Assembly (NCBI RefSeq): GCF_001039355.2
Contig: NW_019775705.1
Span: 163,173-227,172, forward strand
DNA from: Lingula anatina
Taxonomy: Eukaryota > Brachiopoda > Lingulata > Lingulida > Lingulidae
Length of the DNA: 64,000 nucleotides
Reading direction: 5' to 3'
Under the pieces are notes generated by a model. It was given only the letters and a program-made list of their open reading frames with translations. It did no database searches and was not told the DNA's origin. Of this stretch, positions 10,441 to 21,829 are shown one piece after another. A program made the translations under genes and the position numbers. The stretch's first letter is position 1, and the number at the start of each line of letters is the position of its first letter.

Positions 10441-13400
10441 TCACCTGTTATGTTTTGTCAATTCCTCCTCTGCTGCAGAGTCTATTACAGCTATCACTAT
10501 CATCTTCCCAGTGCTCGCCATCTCGTTGATGGCAGGGCCGCCTACTTTAGGGTAGAGATGAAAGCGGACTTTGTTGATCCAGGCATCCAGGGCCTGCTTT
10601 GTTGGTTCTGCTGGAACTGAAACAACAGACACGCTGTTTTTATCTTGCTTAAGTAACACAGACATGAAATTATATCAGATTCTCCATTTTGAACTAAAAA
10701 CCAGTGTAATCTAGTGCACAAAATACAGGGATGATAAAAAAAAATTTCATGGATTCTGTTTTTTCTTTAGGAGGGTCACCCTGTAGGTAAAATTAAATTT
10801 AAAAAAAGACATTAACTTCTCACCACTGCTTTACTTTTGTCAGCAATTACTGAAGAAAAGATGTGTGACAATTCCTTTAAACTACTGACTTCAATTTTTT
10901 TTACATACCTTCATATTCTTCATAAGTATCATCTTTGAATACAATCACAGTGGATTCTGCTTTGAGACTAGCTTTAATTTCCTAAGAACAAAATAAAACA
11001 AGAAAATCTTGTAAATCTATTTACTAGGAAATCTTTTAAAGGACCACTTATTAACACTACACATTGTATCCATATCAAAATACATGCTACCAACAATCAT
11101 ATACATGATGTGAATATCTTGAATATCATTAAACGAGATATATAAAAGTAAATGGATATATATATATTAAAAGTGATACATATAATAAATATATGAAAAT
11201 AAGAAAACTCTCACCTCTGGCAGTATGCGGATCTCACCAGCATAAAAATATGTCTGCACTTTCCTCTCTTGGGCAATTTGTTTGTAGGCACTCTAAAAAT
11301 ATAATTTATCTACATTTATCTCACATTTTCAAAGTGATATCATTTAACAGTCAGCAATATCATTACGGTCAACTTAAAACTGACCCATACAAAAAAAAAA
11401 AGCCAAACTCTGTGAAAGGTGGCAATAAATGCTTCTTTTATGAGCCTTTCTCAATATGAATGAACAGAGACACAGGATGACCAAGGTATTTGACTCTGAA
11501 CAAAGTCGAAGTCTGCTGAAGAGCTCTTGTTAATCACTGCATGTTGTTGTAACCTCTCTCCTAGACTTCATTCTTAGTCTGTGTACATACTTGTTGTGTA
11601 CTTCATGAAAGTGTTTCTCCTCATCCGAATTTCCATGCAGCTCATCATAATAACTTACCAGAAGTACTGAAAAATAAGGATTGTGGTTCCCCACAAATAC
11701 AAAGAACACTGTGTCTTCATCTCACTGTTACCTAGGGGGCATCTCGATAATCTGAAGGTTCACTGGTCCGAAAAATGGTAACATTTTCATCAGTTTTTTT
11801 CATCAAGGGTTCACTGGTCCAAAAAGTAGTAACATTTTTATCAATTTTTTAATTAAGGGTTCATTGGTCCGAAGGTTCTATAGCAAACATTCAGACCAAT
11901 GAACCTTTCGACTACTGCTGTGGCCTACCAGAAGTGCTGACACCTGAGGATCCTGGTTACCCACATATACAAAGAACACTGTGTCCTCATCTTTATGCTC
12001 ACTTTTCGCCTCTCTGAACTTTCCAAGACTGCTCAGGAAGCGAACACCAGGACTGAAATAAAATGTAATGGATGAAATCAGAAATTTCAAAGTTGATTTT
12101 TTAAATTGGGAAATAACAATCCAACCATGCACAAAAATCATATTTGATGTGCACTATGCATGACTGTTAACCTCTGACCTTTAATTTTAGAATTAATATA
12201 ATACAGAAAATTAAAACACATAAAAACAATTAGCACATTTATTGAATGCATTTTTACTTTTGTTAAATTATGTATACATATTTTTGGTATAATTGATGAA
12301 ATCAGCTAAATCCAAGTGAATCAATCCAATAAGATAGTTTTACCCTCTCAAATTTGCAAAACTTATCTTTTTGTCATCTATCAACAATTTTTCTTTCATT
12401 CCAGAACCTTTAGACCACACAAAGTTTTTCAGTGTTATTCTTAATATTTTAGATAAATAGATATCATGACAATTAACATATCAATTTTCAAATAAAACTG
12501 AATTCTATAAAATAAATGCCATACCATAAACCAGAATCTTCTCTAAAATTAAATAATGAACATTGAAAGTCATCCATAAAATATCAATAATATATCTGTC
12601 AGCCAAAATATTGTCTCTAAAGAGACTAATAAAGTTTTCTACTAATGAAACAAGGCATTTCTATCCTTCATTTGTTTATTAGCATCAATACACAAGAGGT
12701 AATGATAAACCCATTTGACCAAATTAATCTGTTGCTCAAATAACTAAAATATAAGCAAGATTTCTTTGCAAATTTAGGTTAACCACAATCTCAGAGATGA
12801 ATCTGCCATCAGGGAAGAAGGCGAAAAAAATGTCTTAATGTCCATGGAGCATCTTAGGCCAATGATATTTTTGGTTCCTAAAAAGTTGGATAGTCGGAAA
12901 AATCTCATTCTTGCAATCAGCTTATTAATACTGCACACATGACTTACCCGTCTGCCTTCTTAGCAAACTGGACAATATCTTCCTTTGTCCTGTCCCCAGT
13001 AAAGGTATAGTTTTTGTCTCCTTTAATACTGAAAAGATAAAAACGACCCATCTAATGTGTATATTGATATGTAATGTAATGTTTGTACTAGTAGGCACAT
13101 TTCAGAGTAATCTTTTTTAAGCAGGTAATCTGTATATGAGAATTAAGGGGAAGATATTTAGAAGTTTCAAATAAAATTGGGGTCCATGATCAAGATGTTG
13201 GTTATAATGATGGAGTCAAATTAAGTAAAAATTAAGTAACAATGCTAGTATGTTCTCCACTCAAATTGCCTTTACTAACTAAACAGGTCTCCTGAACATA
13301 AATTTTACAGATATTTTATATTGGTTTTACCCCAAAATCTAGATGTTGCACATTTAATGCAAAAGTAAATAAATGACTTGCTGCAGTTGGCCCAAATTTC

Positions 13401-15000
13401 TTAAATTTATATAATTTTTTCAAGTTTAAAAATTGAAATATTTACAAGAATGATGTGATTTTTTTTTCTTCAGTCAACAGCTAATATTGAGATATTTTTT
13501 ACCTCCAATATTTGGATGTCTAGCAGTAAAAACTATCTCAATATTTGCTGTTGACTGAAGAAAAAATAACATCTTTCTTATAACATAACACAGCTGATGA
13601 AATTCTTCTCTGAAATACTTACAATTTTATAGTAGGAAATCCTCGTACTTCAAAAGCATGCATCACGGAGGAGTAAGCCGTTCCATCAAGTTTAGCCACC
13701 CTGATACCTGTATGGCGGAGCGCGAGTCCAACTTCCGTGAAAATAGGCTCTAGTTTTTTACAGTGCCCACACCATGGAGCATAAAACTGAAAGCAATGGA
13801 TGCATATGTACTGATATATAATGTTTAAAATTTTAAAGCAATTCCAGACAGACTCTACCATTATTACTTTATAATAACATTGAATTTATCAACTATAAAA
13901 TCACTTCTCACATTGTTCTTACTATTGGGTAAATGATGCTACAACAGACGGAAATTTTAGTTTTCAGATGCAAAACATTATCTCTTATTTTCTGACACAT
14001 ATACACCATTCCCAGTATAGGCTATCAAAACATCCTTGGCTATTTGCTATGCAAGCCACAACTGGGATTTTCTATCAGATTGTTTTCAGTTCAACATAGA
14101 CTCTGAACACTGCCCTAATTGATGAAACAGTGTGACTCACCTCTACTAACCAGGATCCATCCTTTTTCTGCTCAAGAAATCTGAAAAATTTTAAAAAGAA
14201 TCTTCAATCTCAGTTAAATTGAAATGCAAAGACTCCCTGACCAAAAGCTATAAAGACGTATAAAAATTATAAACCTTAATTACCAAAAAAAAAATAATAG
14301 TAATAACAATAATAAATAAATCAATAAATAAATAAATAAATAAATAATGGTAAGGTTAAGAATCAGGTTGACGACAAAAAGCCCATTATATAAGTAAAGG
14401 AAAGATTAAAACAACAGTACACACTGAAACTGAAGATAAATGTCACTTAAATTTTACATGTAGCTCACTCTAGCATGTCAATATCTTATGTTATAAATAG
14501 CTCTGACTTCTAAAGGCTGATTTATCAAAGTAATGTAAAGATAATTTGACAATCTCAGACTGCTTAACATTTTTCTCAAAATAAGAATAATTTAACCGTC
14601 AGAAATAATGTAAATGTACAAGACAATCAACAGATGCCTCGAAAAAGATCACTCTTAAAAGATCGACAAGGAAGACCCAGACTGATCAACTTCCATCCCA
14701 TAACACTGACATTAACACTGACATTAGCGCTGCAGATATCAGATAATTAATTTCGAAAATCAAACAACAATGGGGACTATGTGCCGCTTACCTTTCGTCT
14801 AGGTTTAAAACGCTAGCAGATACGTATGCACCAAGGAAACCTGAAATAACAAGATTGGCATCATTATTCTAATGTATTTACTCTTTGTGAATAAATTGCA
14901 CTTGTTTATAAACATAAAACCGACACATAAAATTACCGAGAACTGCGATGACACTCCACTTCCACTTCTCCATTGTAGTCATGCGTTTCTCCGAGACCAT
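10441..15000 (-). CDS. TMX3: TMX3-like ER thioredoxin-related transmembrane protein (3' end not found)
   Basis: Nine exons join in phase on the - strand: 15000-14937, 14840-14792, 14180-14141, 13786-13623, 13028-12948, 12052-11929, 11292-11215, 10981-10909, 10616-10445, each with GT/AG borders, giving about 281 codons. A hydrophobic leader (about residues 13-30) is followed by a thioredoxin domain with active site WCGHC, then FEVRGFPTIKL, then further thioredoxin-like segments including TVFFVYVGNQ, TYFYAGEI, VIVFKDDTYEEY and TGKMIVIAVIDS, all in the order found in human TMX3. The family oxidises protein thiols in the ER. Human TMX3 has about 454 residues with a C-terminal membrane segment; here the last ~170 residues were not located. 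Reading through the last donor meets a stop at once (AGG TGA), so an intron-retaining transcript would end after KHNR without a membrane anchor. Confidence 0.88.
11659..11725 (-). pseudogene. Partial duplicate of TMX3 exon 6
   Basis: The stretch repeats the 3' half of exon 6 (11929-11998): both read EDTVFFV, then V/Y-V-G-N, and end ...LL followed by a donor, GTAAGT here and GTAGGC in the real exon. Upstream an in-frame TGA closes the frame and no matching acceptor is found, so it is probably a relic, although the donor is better than that of the real exon. It is separated from exon 6 by a cluster of direct repeats. Confidence 0.65.
11755..11908. repeat. Clustered direct repeats with an inverted copy
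   Basis: The motif AAGGGTTCAYTGGTCCRAA occurs three times in the same direction (about 11756, 11809, 11857), the first two followed by GTAACATTTTTATCA-like sequence, with a period of about 53 bases. A reversed copy, GACCAATGAACCTTTCG, lies at about 11894. They sit between TMX3 exon 6 and its partial duplicate and may have mediated that duplication. Confidence 0.7.
13445..13585. repeat. Foldback element in TMX3 intron 4
   Basis: TTCTTCAGTCAACAGCTAAT, continuing ATTGAGATA (about 13466-13494), is mirrored by TATCTCAATATTTGCTGTTG, continuing ACTGAAGAA (about 13534-13562). Outer sequences (AAGAATGATGTGA and AACATCTTTCTTAT) also pair loosely. It is a MITE-like hairpin about 38 bases upstream of the exon 4 donor on the + coordinate axis. 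Confidence 0.75.
14286..14346. repeat. (AAT)n/(AAAT)n microsatellite
   Basis: An imperfect AAT then AAAT array within TMX3 intron 2. Confidence 0.85.
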
Positions 15001-15173
15001 TGTGCAGATTTGATGATAAAATAACAATTCAGAGTAAATTGTGTTGTAACTTTTTTAAAAATTATTTTTTTCTGATATTATCTTTAAAGTTCAATTTAGT
15101 CTATATGTATGTGTAAAAATATTACACACACAAGCAAGCATTAACTGCGAGGTAGCTTTTATTTCCGGTAAAG
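15001..15173. promoter_or_regulatory. Shared TMX3/PFDN4 bidirectional promoter
   Basis: The start codons of TMX3 (- strand) and PFDN4 (+ strand) are only 173 bases apart. The PFDN4 side carries TTCCGG (15163-15168), an ETS-type core, and the PFDN4 start lies in AAGATGGCC, like the YY1 motif common at housekeeping promoters. No TATA box is evident. Promoter activity is inferred from layout. Confidence 0.6.
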
Positions 15174-16914
15174 ATGGCCAAAGTAGCGAAATCAGGAGTA
15201 GGTGTTTATTGTTGTGTATTTATGTTATTTTAAGAAAGATCACACTCAAAACACGGATATATCGCTACCTTATGGCTATAAGATTCTTAAAAAGACAGAC
15301 TGAATCGTGCTTTTAGTCTTTTTTGAGAGATATATTCTTGCATTTTTAGGCGCCTCTTAGGCGTGCTCTGCAATATCTGCATCATGTGCTTGGCAACAAA
15401 AGTGTAAACCCACATAGCTTTTATTACTACTCTCAGTTTATATCTGAGGATCAGAAGCTTATACTCTTGGTAGTTGGGGTTAAGAACGTTTGTATGTATC
15501 ATATCATTATGAGTGGATTTTATGTATTTATTAATCACATGTGATAATGTTTGGGAAATGATGTGATACAGTTTATGGTAAAACCTGTCTTATTGCTCAT
15601 TTTTGCAGGAGGACGTCAATGTTACATATGAAGACCAACAAAAGATAAATAAATTTGCAAGACATAATGCAAGAATGCAGGATCTGAAAGAAGAACTAGA
15701 GGCAAAGAAGGTGATAATGGATTGCACACTTACATTTTTCAGAGATGTCACTACTCAGAATAAATAAAAGAAAATCATATAAGTAAATAGATTACTTTAT
15801 TAATGACAAAACAGCAATCTTGTTCACAAAAGAATCCCTGTTGTTTCTAAAGTGTACAGCCTGATAATAAGAGCCAGATGTTTGGCAGTGTACAAGATAT
15901 CCCATCTGGCACTTTCAAATCAAATTCTTCAGAAAATAATGACTCAGAAAAAAAAACTCCTTTTTACAAGTATTTGCCACCTGTTGTCAGTTTCAGTATT
16001 TTTTATAAAACTTCTTCATTTTTACTCTAGTGAAAATGTTAAGATTTTAGTTATAATGAATTTTTTTTATCTAGTTTTATGCTATCAGCTGTAAAAATGA
16101 GTGCAAATATTGTGTGTTTTAAAGCATGCCTTTAAACCTCAACTTGCAGAAGGAACTTCAGAATCTCCAGGATGCGGCTGATGAACTTCTGATGCTGGAA
16201 GACGAAGAATCTATACCATATCCTTTCACAAACTCAGCACAATTAAAAATATCTTTATCTAGCAGAGGCATTATTATTATTATTTTTTTTTTTTTTTTTT
16301 GGAGAAGGGCAGGGATAGAGAGAGAGGACATTGTTTCAAAAACCCAAACTCAAGTATGCATAGATGCATTGCAGTCTTGTTGCTGATTAACAAAAAAAGC
16401 ATGAAATGTTTAAATTTTACTGAACAGTTCAGCCCTGGTGTATTTTATATTGGAACATTTATTTTCAAAATTTTCAGATGTTGAAGAACAAAAGGATTTT
16501 TATCACAATAACACTGAGCAGCAACTTGCAGCAAGTGCTTCTTATTTAATTTAATTTTTCAAGATAGGCCAGTAATTGGCTAACTTACAATCAACTAGAT
16601 TTTGAAGTAATTAATCATGATGAGAATAGATCTAACTTGATGAAGGTCAGAACTTTCTGAGTGATTTTTCTCAGTCCCTATATTTCCCTTAACCCACATG
16701 CACATACCAGATAGGTGAAGTGTTCTTCAGCGTGTCTGCAGATGAAACCAATGAAATGCTGGAGAGAAGGAAAGAGGAACTGGAGGAACAGACCAAGAGT
16801 ATAGAGCAGCAAGTCAATGAACATAAGCAAGTGCTCTCGGACTTGAAAGTACATTTGTATGCCAAATTTGGTAACAATATCAATTTAGAAGCAGAAGAAC
16901 AAGCAGAGCCTTGA
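15174..16914 (+). CDS. PFDN4: Prefoldin subunit 4
   Basis: Four exons give 134 residues, exactly the human length: 15174-15197 (donor GTAGGT), 15609-15710 (acceptor TTGCAG), 16150-16217 and 16704-16914. The sequence follows PFDN4 throughout: EDVNVTYEDQQKINKFAR, a coiled coil, then YQIGEVFFS, a second coiled coil and the C-terminal LYAKFGNNINLEA. Prefoldin is the six-subunit cytosolic chaperone that passes unfolded actin and tubulin to the CCT chaperonin; PFDN4 is a beta-type subunit with two helices joined by a hairpin. The third intron is a minor-spliceosome AT-AC intron (described separately); with ordinary GT-AG borders the frame cannot be joined. AATAAA lies at 17126. Confidence 0.95.
16218..16703 (+). 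other. U12-type AT-AC intron of PFDN4
   Basis: The intron begins with ATATCCTTTC, the exact U12-type donor consensus, and ends in GCAC. CCCTTAAC at about 16686-16693, ten bases or so before the end, matches the U12 branch-site consensus TCCTTAAC. Removing it joins ...IP to YQIGEV in the correct frame (CC + A TAC CAG ATA). It contains a T-rich stretch (16272-16300). Confidence 0.9.
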
Positions 16915-17998
16915 AAGTGACTTATAGCTGTGATACTGGGAGTTTTTTTTTCTTTTTTTGATATGATGATTATTAGAGCTATCTGTGTGAAGTGTGTGTG
17001 GTTTGTTGAAAATCTGGGTCAAACAAGGTTGGGACACTACGTGTAAATCATAATATTGGAAGCTTTTGTTAAAAAAACAGATACCTGTTGGGATACTGAG
17101 AATGATGCATCATGATGAAGCAAGTAATAAAATGATAGACAAGAAAACCGATGTCCAGCATTGTTTAGGAGAACCAGATTTTTATGCTTGAAAGAAAAAT
17201 GTTTTCTGACTTAAACAAGAAATAAAAATTAGAAGTACTTTGTACAAAAATATTTTCCCTGAATTTGAGAATGCTAAGTAGCGGCTCACCAGAAATAATC
17301 TGAACATAAATTGAAAAACATAGTAGTAGAAAAGGCTATAATTATGAAAAGTGGTGTTAAATTCACACAAATACCGTTGTCCTTCAAAAGATAGTAATAT
17401 AAAAGATAGTAATATAAAAGTTCTAAACGGGCTGTCAGCGCCTTTATTTTCAATTCATTTCCAAGTTCTCATGAAATTGGGAAAAATGCAATTTGTGTAT
17501 ATATATAAAAAAAACTTGATTGTCTTTTGAAAGAGAAAAAAAAAATCGCCCATCAGAGGGGGTTTTGAACTCAGTTCGCAGTGGATTGATTATGGATGAC
17601 GTCTTCAAAGATTCCGTCAACCCGGGCCGACTGACACGAAATATCACCTTTCTTGTAAACCTACCTTTTCGCGAATGGAGAAGGTGCACGAATGGTTTTA
17701 TAAAAGCTACTCAAAAATTTGTTAAATTTCGCAAATGAAATGCAAATATCGCAGCGAACCTTTCTGTTTCGTCACTGTCGCCACGCACTTTTGTGACGTC
17801 ACAGAAGCGAAATACATCGTTTTAACTGGACCGACGTCGCGTAGTTACTAGGATACAAAAATGCTTTCATCATAACAATTTCAAAATGCAGTCGTGACTT
17901 TTTCAGTTGTATTTTGTTTTAGTTCGTTTTAGTTCTGTTTTACGTAATCTCCAGGATTAATTTTTTTTCAAATTCTTTTTTTCGCGTCATTTACAATA
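16915..17998. other. Intergenic spacer between PFDN4 and an unknown gene
   Basis: The PFDN4 3' untranslated region and AATAAA (17126-17131) come first, then AT-rich sequence. The last 250 bases are richer in CpG (TGACGTCACAGAAGCG near 17793 contains a CRE-like TGACGTCA) and probably hold the promoter of the next gene. Confidence 0.5.
17793..17800. promoter_or_regulatory. CRE-like palindrome TGACGTCA
   Basis: A perfect TGACGTCA, the CREB/ATF binding consensus, lies about 200 bases before the start codon of the next gene in a locally CpG-rich stretch. Its use as a promoter element is inferred from position only. Confidence 0.45.
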
Positions 17999-19882
17999 AT
18001 GTTGGCAGGCAGGGGATCACAGACGTGGACAAATAATCGTTTTCACTTCGACCGTTTGACAGCAGAGGTCAAACGAAAGAAAAAGGGAAAACAAGAAAAT
18101 AAGAACAAAGAGGTAATGTATAGGGGCCTACCACAACATATTTTCAGTAAATTCCCCAAATTCAATTCAACTTAAGTAAGGCATTTTAAGATCGATTAAG
18201 AAATCGAGCAATCAGTCGTTTTTGATATCAACTTTTAATATTTTCATTTTCGAAACTGATTCTAACAAAAATCTCAAAAATACTTAGGATTGACTTTCTA
18301 TCATCTAGGCTGAATATGATTTGAAAAACGAAGCAGGTGATCACGTGAACGGCTCTTCACGTTACTATGAAAATTTGCAGAGTGCACGCAATGAGGACTC
18401 GATTGTAAGTATGTTCTGAGTATGAAGTAAGGCAAGTTAAGTCGGTTTCTTTATCCTGTCTGACCCTTTTTAACAAAAGACTCACTTATCTTCGCATGAC
18501 TTGATTGAAAAATGAAAGAAAGTCTTACTTTATAATATCTAATAAAGGCCTACGAAAACCTTTGTATGCAGCTTTAAGGCAAAGTAGGCAAATTTTGCAT
18601 TTATCTTGTGACTAATAATTTTATTGATTTATGCAATATTGAAAGCATATAGACAGCAATTAGCTTTTGGCGTCCAAATAAATCGAAATGCGAGGTAACA
18701 AAGTTACAATAGTTAAAAAGGCTTTAGCAGTCTCATTTGACCGAACGATATTTAAAGATTGATATAGGAGTTGTGTGTGGATAAATTGTGTTGAATAATT
18801 ATATGGACATAGTGAAATTGACATTGGTCATTCAGGAATAGGTCCCAGTACCTAGACTAGGGTAAAATATTTTGTCGCTACCCCTGCCTTTAAATGTAAA
18901 CTAGGAAAAATTATCCAAATTCGGAATTGTATAGAAGTAGTACGGAACCAGTACATTGCAAGTATTTGAAAAGACGCGCACATGTTCATGCATATTACAA
19001 AACATAATGCTATTACAAAATGATCCTGTTAAATGTTTCTTTAAATTCCGTGTTAATAGAGGTCTCCCGCGTCTTCTGCTCCTTCTGGATGTCACGTAAG
19101 TCATCCCCGGTCCTTCACAGGGGCAAACGCACACGAGAATGGAACAGCAACTCAATCCTGTAATGTGAGTTCATTCTTTTCTTTTCTTTCTTTTTTTTTA
19201 TTTATCTTATTTATCTTATATATTTATCTTATACATTCTTGCGGTTTGCAGGATCTTAGATTGCTACAAATGCGCACTTTAGATGATTTTCATTCTGCTT
19301 GTTTTTTTTTTTTTGTTTGTTTGTTTGTTTGTTTGTTTTTTGCGAAACATCAAACTTTCACCTATAGTTAGCCTACGCTTTTTTTTATCTTTACCGTTTT
19401 TTTTTTTCACGTAAATATAGGCCCAATTTTATTATTGTGTTATATTATTTAATTTATTATCCGTATTCCATTGAATATATCGTTTTTGTCAGAAACGTTT
19501 TCACATACGAATGTACCTGCTGTTATTGAACTGTCAATATAAGTAAAGGCAATTCTTCCTCCAGAAGATTTTTTCTTATTTTTTAAAATCTTTTTCATGT
19601 ATATATCTTTTTTATTGGGGGTGTCAAACAACAGTCATATCCAAAATACAACCTATAATTATAACATTGAATCTCGAGTTTTATTTTCATATGGTAAACA
19701 TCTGCTCCTTATCTGAATAAACGTCTACCTGATTTGTCCTTTATGTTTCGCAGAAACGTCCATTCCTTCGCTGGTACGAGTACCCCGGATGTGAGAAGCC
19801 CGAGGACGGGATGTCCCTCCGCCCTGGGGAAATGAAGGGAAACAGCGCGTTCGCCTTCACTCACTATTCCAGTCAGAGTTAA
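17999..19882 (+). CDS. Small four-exon gene of unknown function
   Basis: Four exons, all in phase 0, give 147 residues: 17999-18112 (donor GTAATG), 18309-18404 (donor GTAAGT), 19060-19164 (donor GTGAGT) and 19754-19882 (acceptor TTCGCAG). The protein opens MLAGRGSQTWTNNRFHFDRL, followed by a very basic run (KRKKKGKQENKNK, about residues 26-38), a middle part rich in Ser, Ala, Gly and Asn, and a compact end with RWYEYPGCEKPEDG and a final HYSSQS. No signal peptide or membrane segment is seen. The family is not recognised. The ordered C-terminal block is the part most likely to be conserved. AATAAA lies at 20069. Exon 3 is the least certain, although its borders and phase fit. Confidence 0.7.
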
Positions 19883-20221
19883 CCGTGCCTTAGACTAAGT
19901 GTGACATTGAACTTTAATTTACTGGGATTTATATTGATGAAGCCAAGATTATTTGTGATAGTTAATTGCGTATTACAGCATTTATTTGTTACGCAAAACC
20001 TGGAGAAGACGTAGATGTGTTTTTTTTATGATTTGATTTTTTTTCAACGTATTATCTTTACAGAACTTAATAAAAAATAATGTTTTTTGTGCTTTGACCT
20101 ATTTAATAGACCTGACGCCAGTATTATACAGTTAAAGGATTATAAAATTATTAAATTGGGTAGCAAGGGATTTTATCTCTTAAGCCTCCTTGGTCAGTCT
20201 CTTTTTAATTTATTGTGTCTC

Positions 20222-20292
<71 letters not shown>

Positions 20293-21829
20293 CATGTGGA
20301 GAAATAATCAGTTGAGACATAAGAAAATATTTGAGCCAGTTTTGTAAACTTGCTTGTTACGTGCAATGGATTTTCAATGACGAAAGGAGAAAAACGTCAA
20401 AGGGTTTATATTTCACTTTCAGACAAGTCGAGTAATAAGGCATAATTAATGTCCTAAAAGCCCGTGTTTTTTTAAAGCATTTATGATGGCTAATGGCTAC
20501 TGTAGCTTAAAAATGCCCTTTCAAGTGTCTATCGATTCTTTGCATTACATTTAAACTGCATTGTTAGTGGAAGTTGTTTGCAAGGTCGATGACAGCGGTG
20601 AGCGATGAACGACGAACTAATGACCCAGATACATCTTCGTAGATATATCTAAGTCGTTAGACAAACACAGCACAGCATACGGTTAGAATATATGATCCCA
20701 GAAAAGTGACGTTATTCTGGCGTGAGTGTCGTCATAGCGGTTACGTAACACGTGATAAGAAGGGGTCAAGCACGGTATTGGAGTTGGAAGGCACAACGTC
20801 AGGTGAGTTAGACGAGCGATCACTTCTGCAGCATATCATTTATCGCGTCCCAGTATCAACTAGAAAACTTCATGAAGACTTCTGTACGAAGAGGTTAACG
20901 TTAAGTAACTGTAGATTGTTCCCTACAGGGTAGGATGGTTCTGATAATTTCCTAGCGATAACCTCTATGGATAACACCTTAGTGGTATCACCTTCACGTC
21001 ACACGTCACATGTATATTTAACAGCATGGCGACAAAAGGATTTATTCCAGCACTGACAGTTGTAAATTGTTGTAAGTCCTGACCCCTACCCCTTCTCCTC
21101 TTATATCAGTGCCTCCCCTCCCCTCAGACACACACAGCACAATCACAGAACAAACAAGACAAACTTGGATTGCGCTTTTTTCCCCGTTCAGTGTGTTCAG
21201 TGGACAAAATCCCCAAAGAGCTTGCATTGACACGAAGCTGCCAGCTACTGTACTTTGACATTTGACATGTCCCGAGACATAATTTTAAATATACTGCTTA
21301 CCCAGCTCTACAAAATGCCATCAGTTTATCAGTTCAGGCAGACCTATTGTTATGAATTACAGCATAAACCCATATTTTCATTCTTTCATTTTTTTTTTAT
21401 GTTTTAGTCTTGGCATTGTGAAGATAAGGTTTGCTTCTGAAAGCAGGGGCAACAAAATTCATCTTTTCCAAATTCATTTTACAGATAACCGCTCAGATTA
21501 TGTGCTCAAAAATTATTAGATTATGTGCTGAGGCGCTGAATTAGCCTTCTCCTTCTATTTGCTCAAATACAATCATTGCAGACGTCTTTATAACTATTTA
21601 CTCTTAACCCTGACGTTTTTTATTACAAATGTTTGTTTCAACAACATGCCACGCACATATTCTCTCAAAGAATTTTCTCCGTTTGATGAAAATACAATAT
21701 TCTCTTAACCTTCGGCAGCCTACATTCCCGAATTATTTCCATCTTTTCATTCACTAGGGCGGTCCTTCGCAGGTCTTCTGATCCCAAGGAAAACTTCATC
21801 AAAGATATCATTTATTGCGAACCAGGGAT
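19883..21829. other. Intergenic region with a long (TA)n tract and a possible leader exon
   Basis: It holds AATAAA at 20069 (end of the previous gene) and a (TA)n tract at 20223-20291. A CpG-containing stretch at about 20700-20802 ends in CGTCAG before GTGAGT, a good donor; paired with the acceptor TTCACTAG at about 21758 it could give a 5' untranslated exon of the ureidoglycolate-lyase-like gene. This pairing is inferred. Confidence 0.4.
20223..20291. repeat. (TA)n microsatellite
   Basis: A continuous TA array of about 34 units. Confidence 0.95.

Noticed and set aside
11193-11459. Open frame of 88 codons on the + strand over TMX3 exon 7
   Set aside because: It is the antisense shadow of a spliced TMX3 exon.
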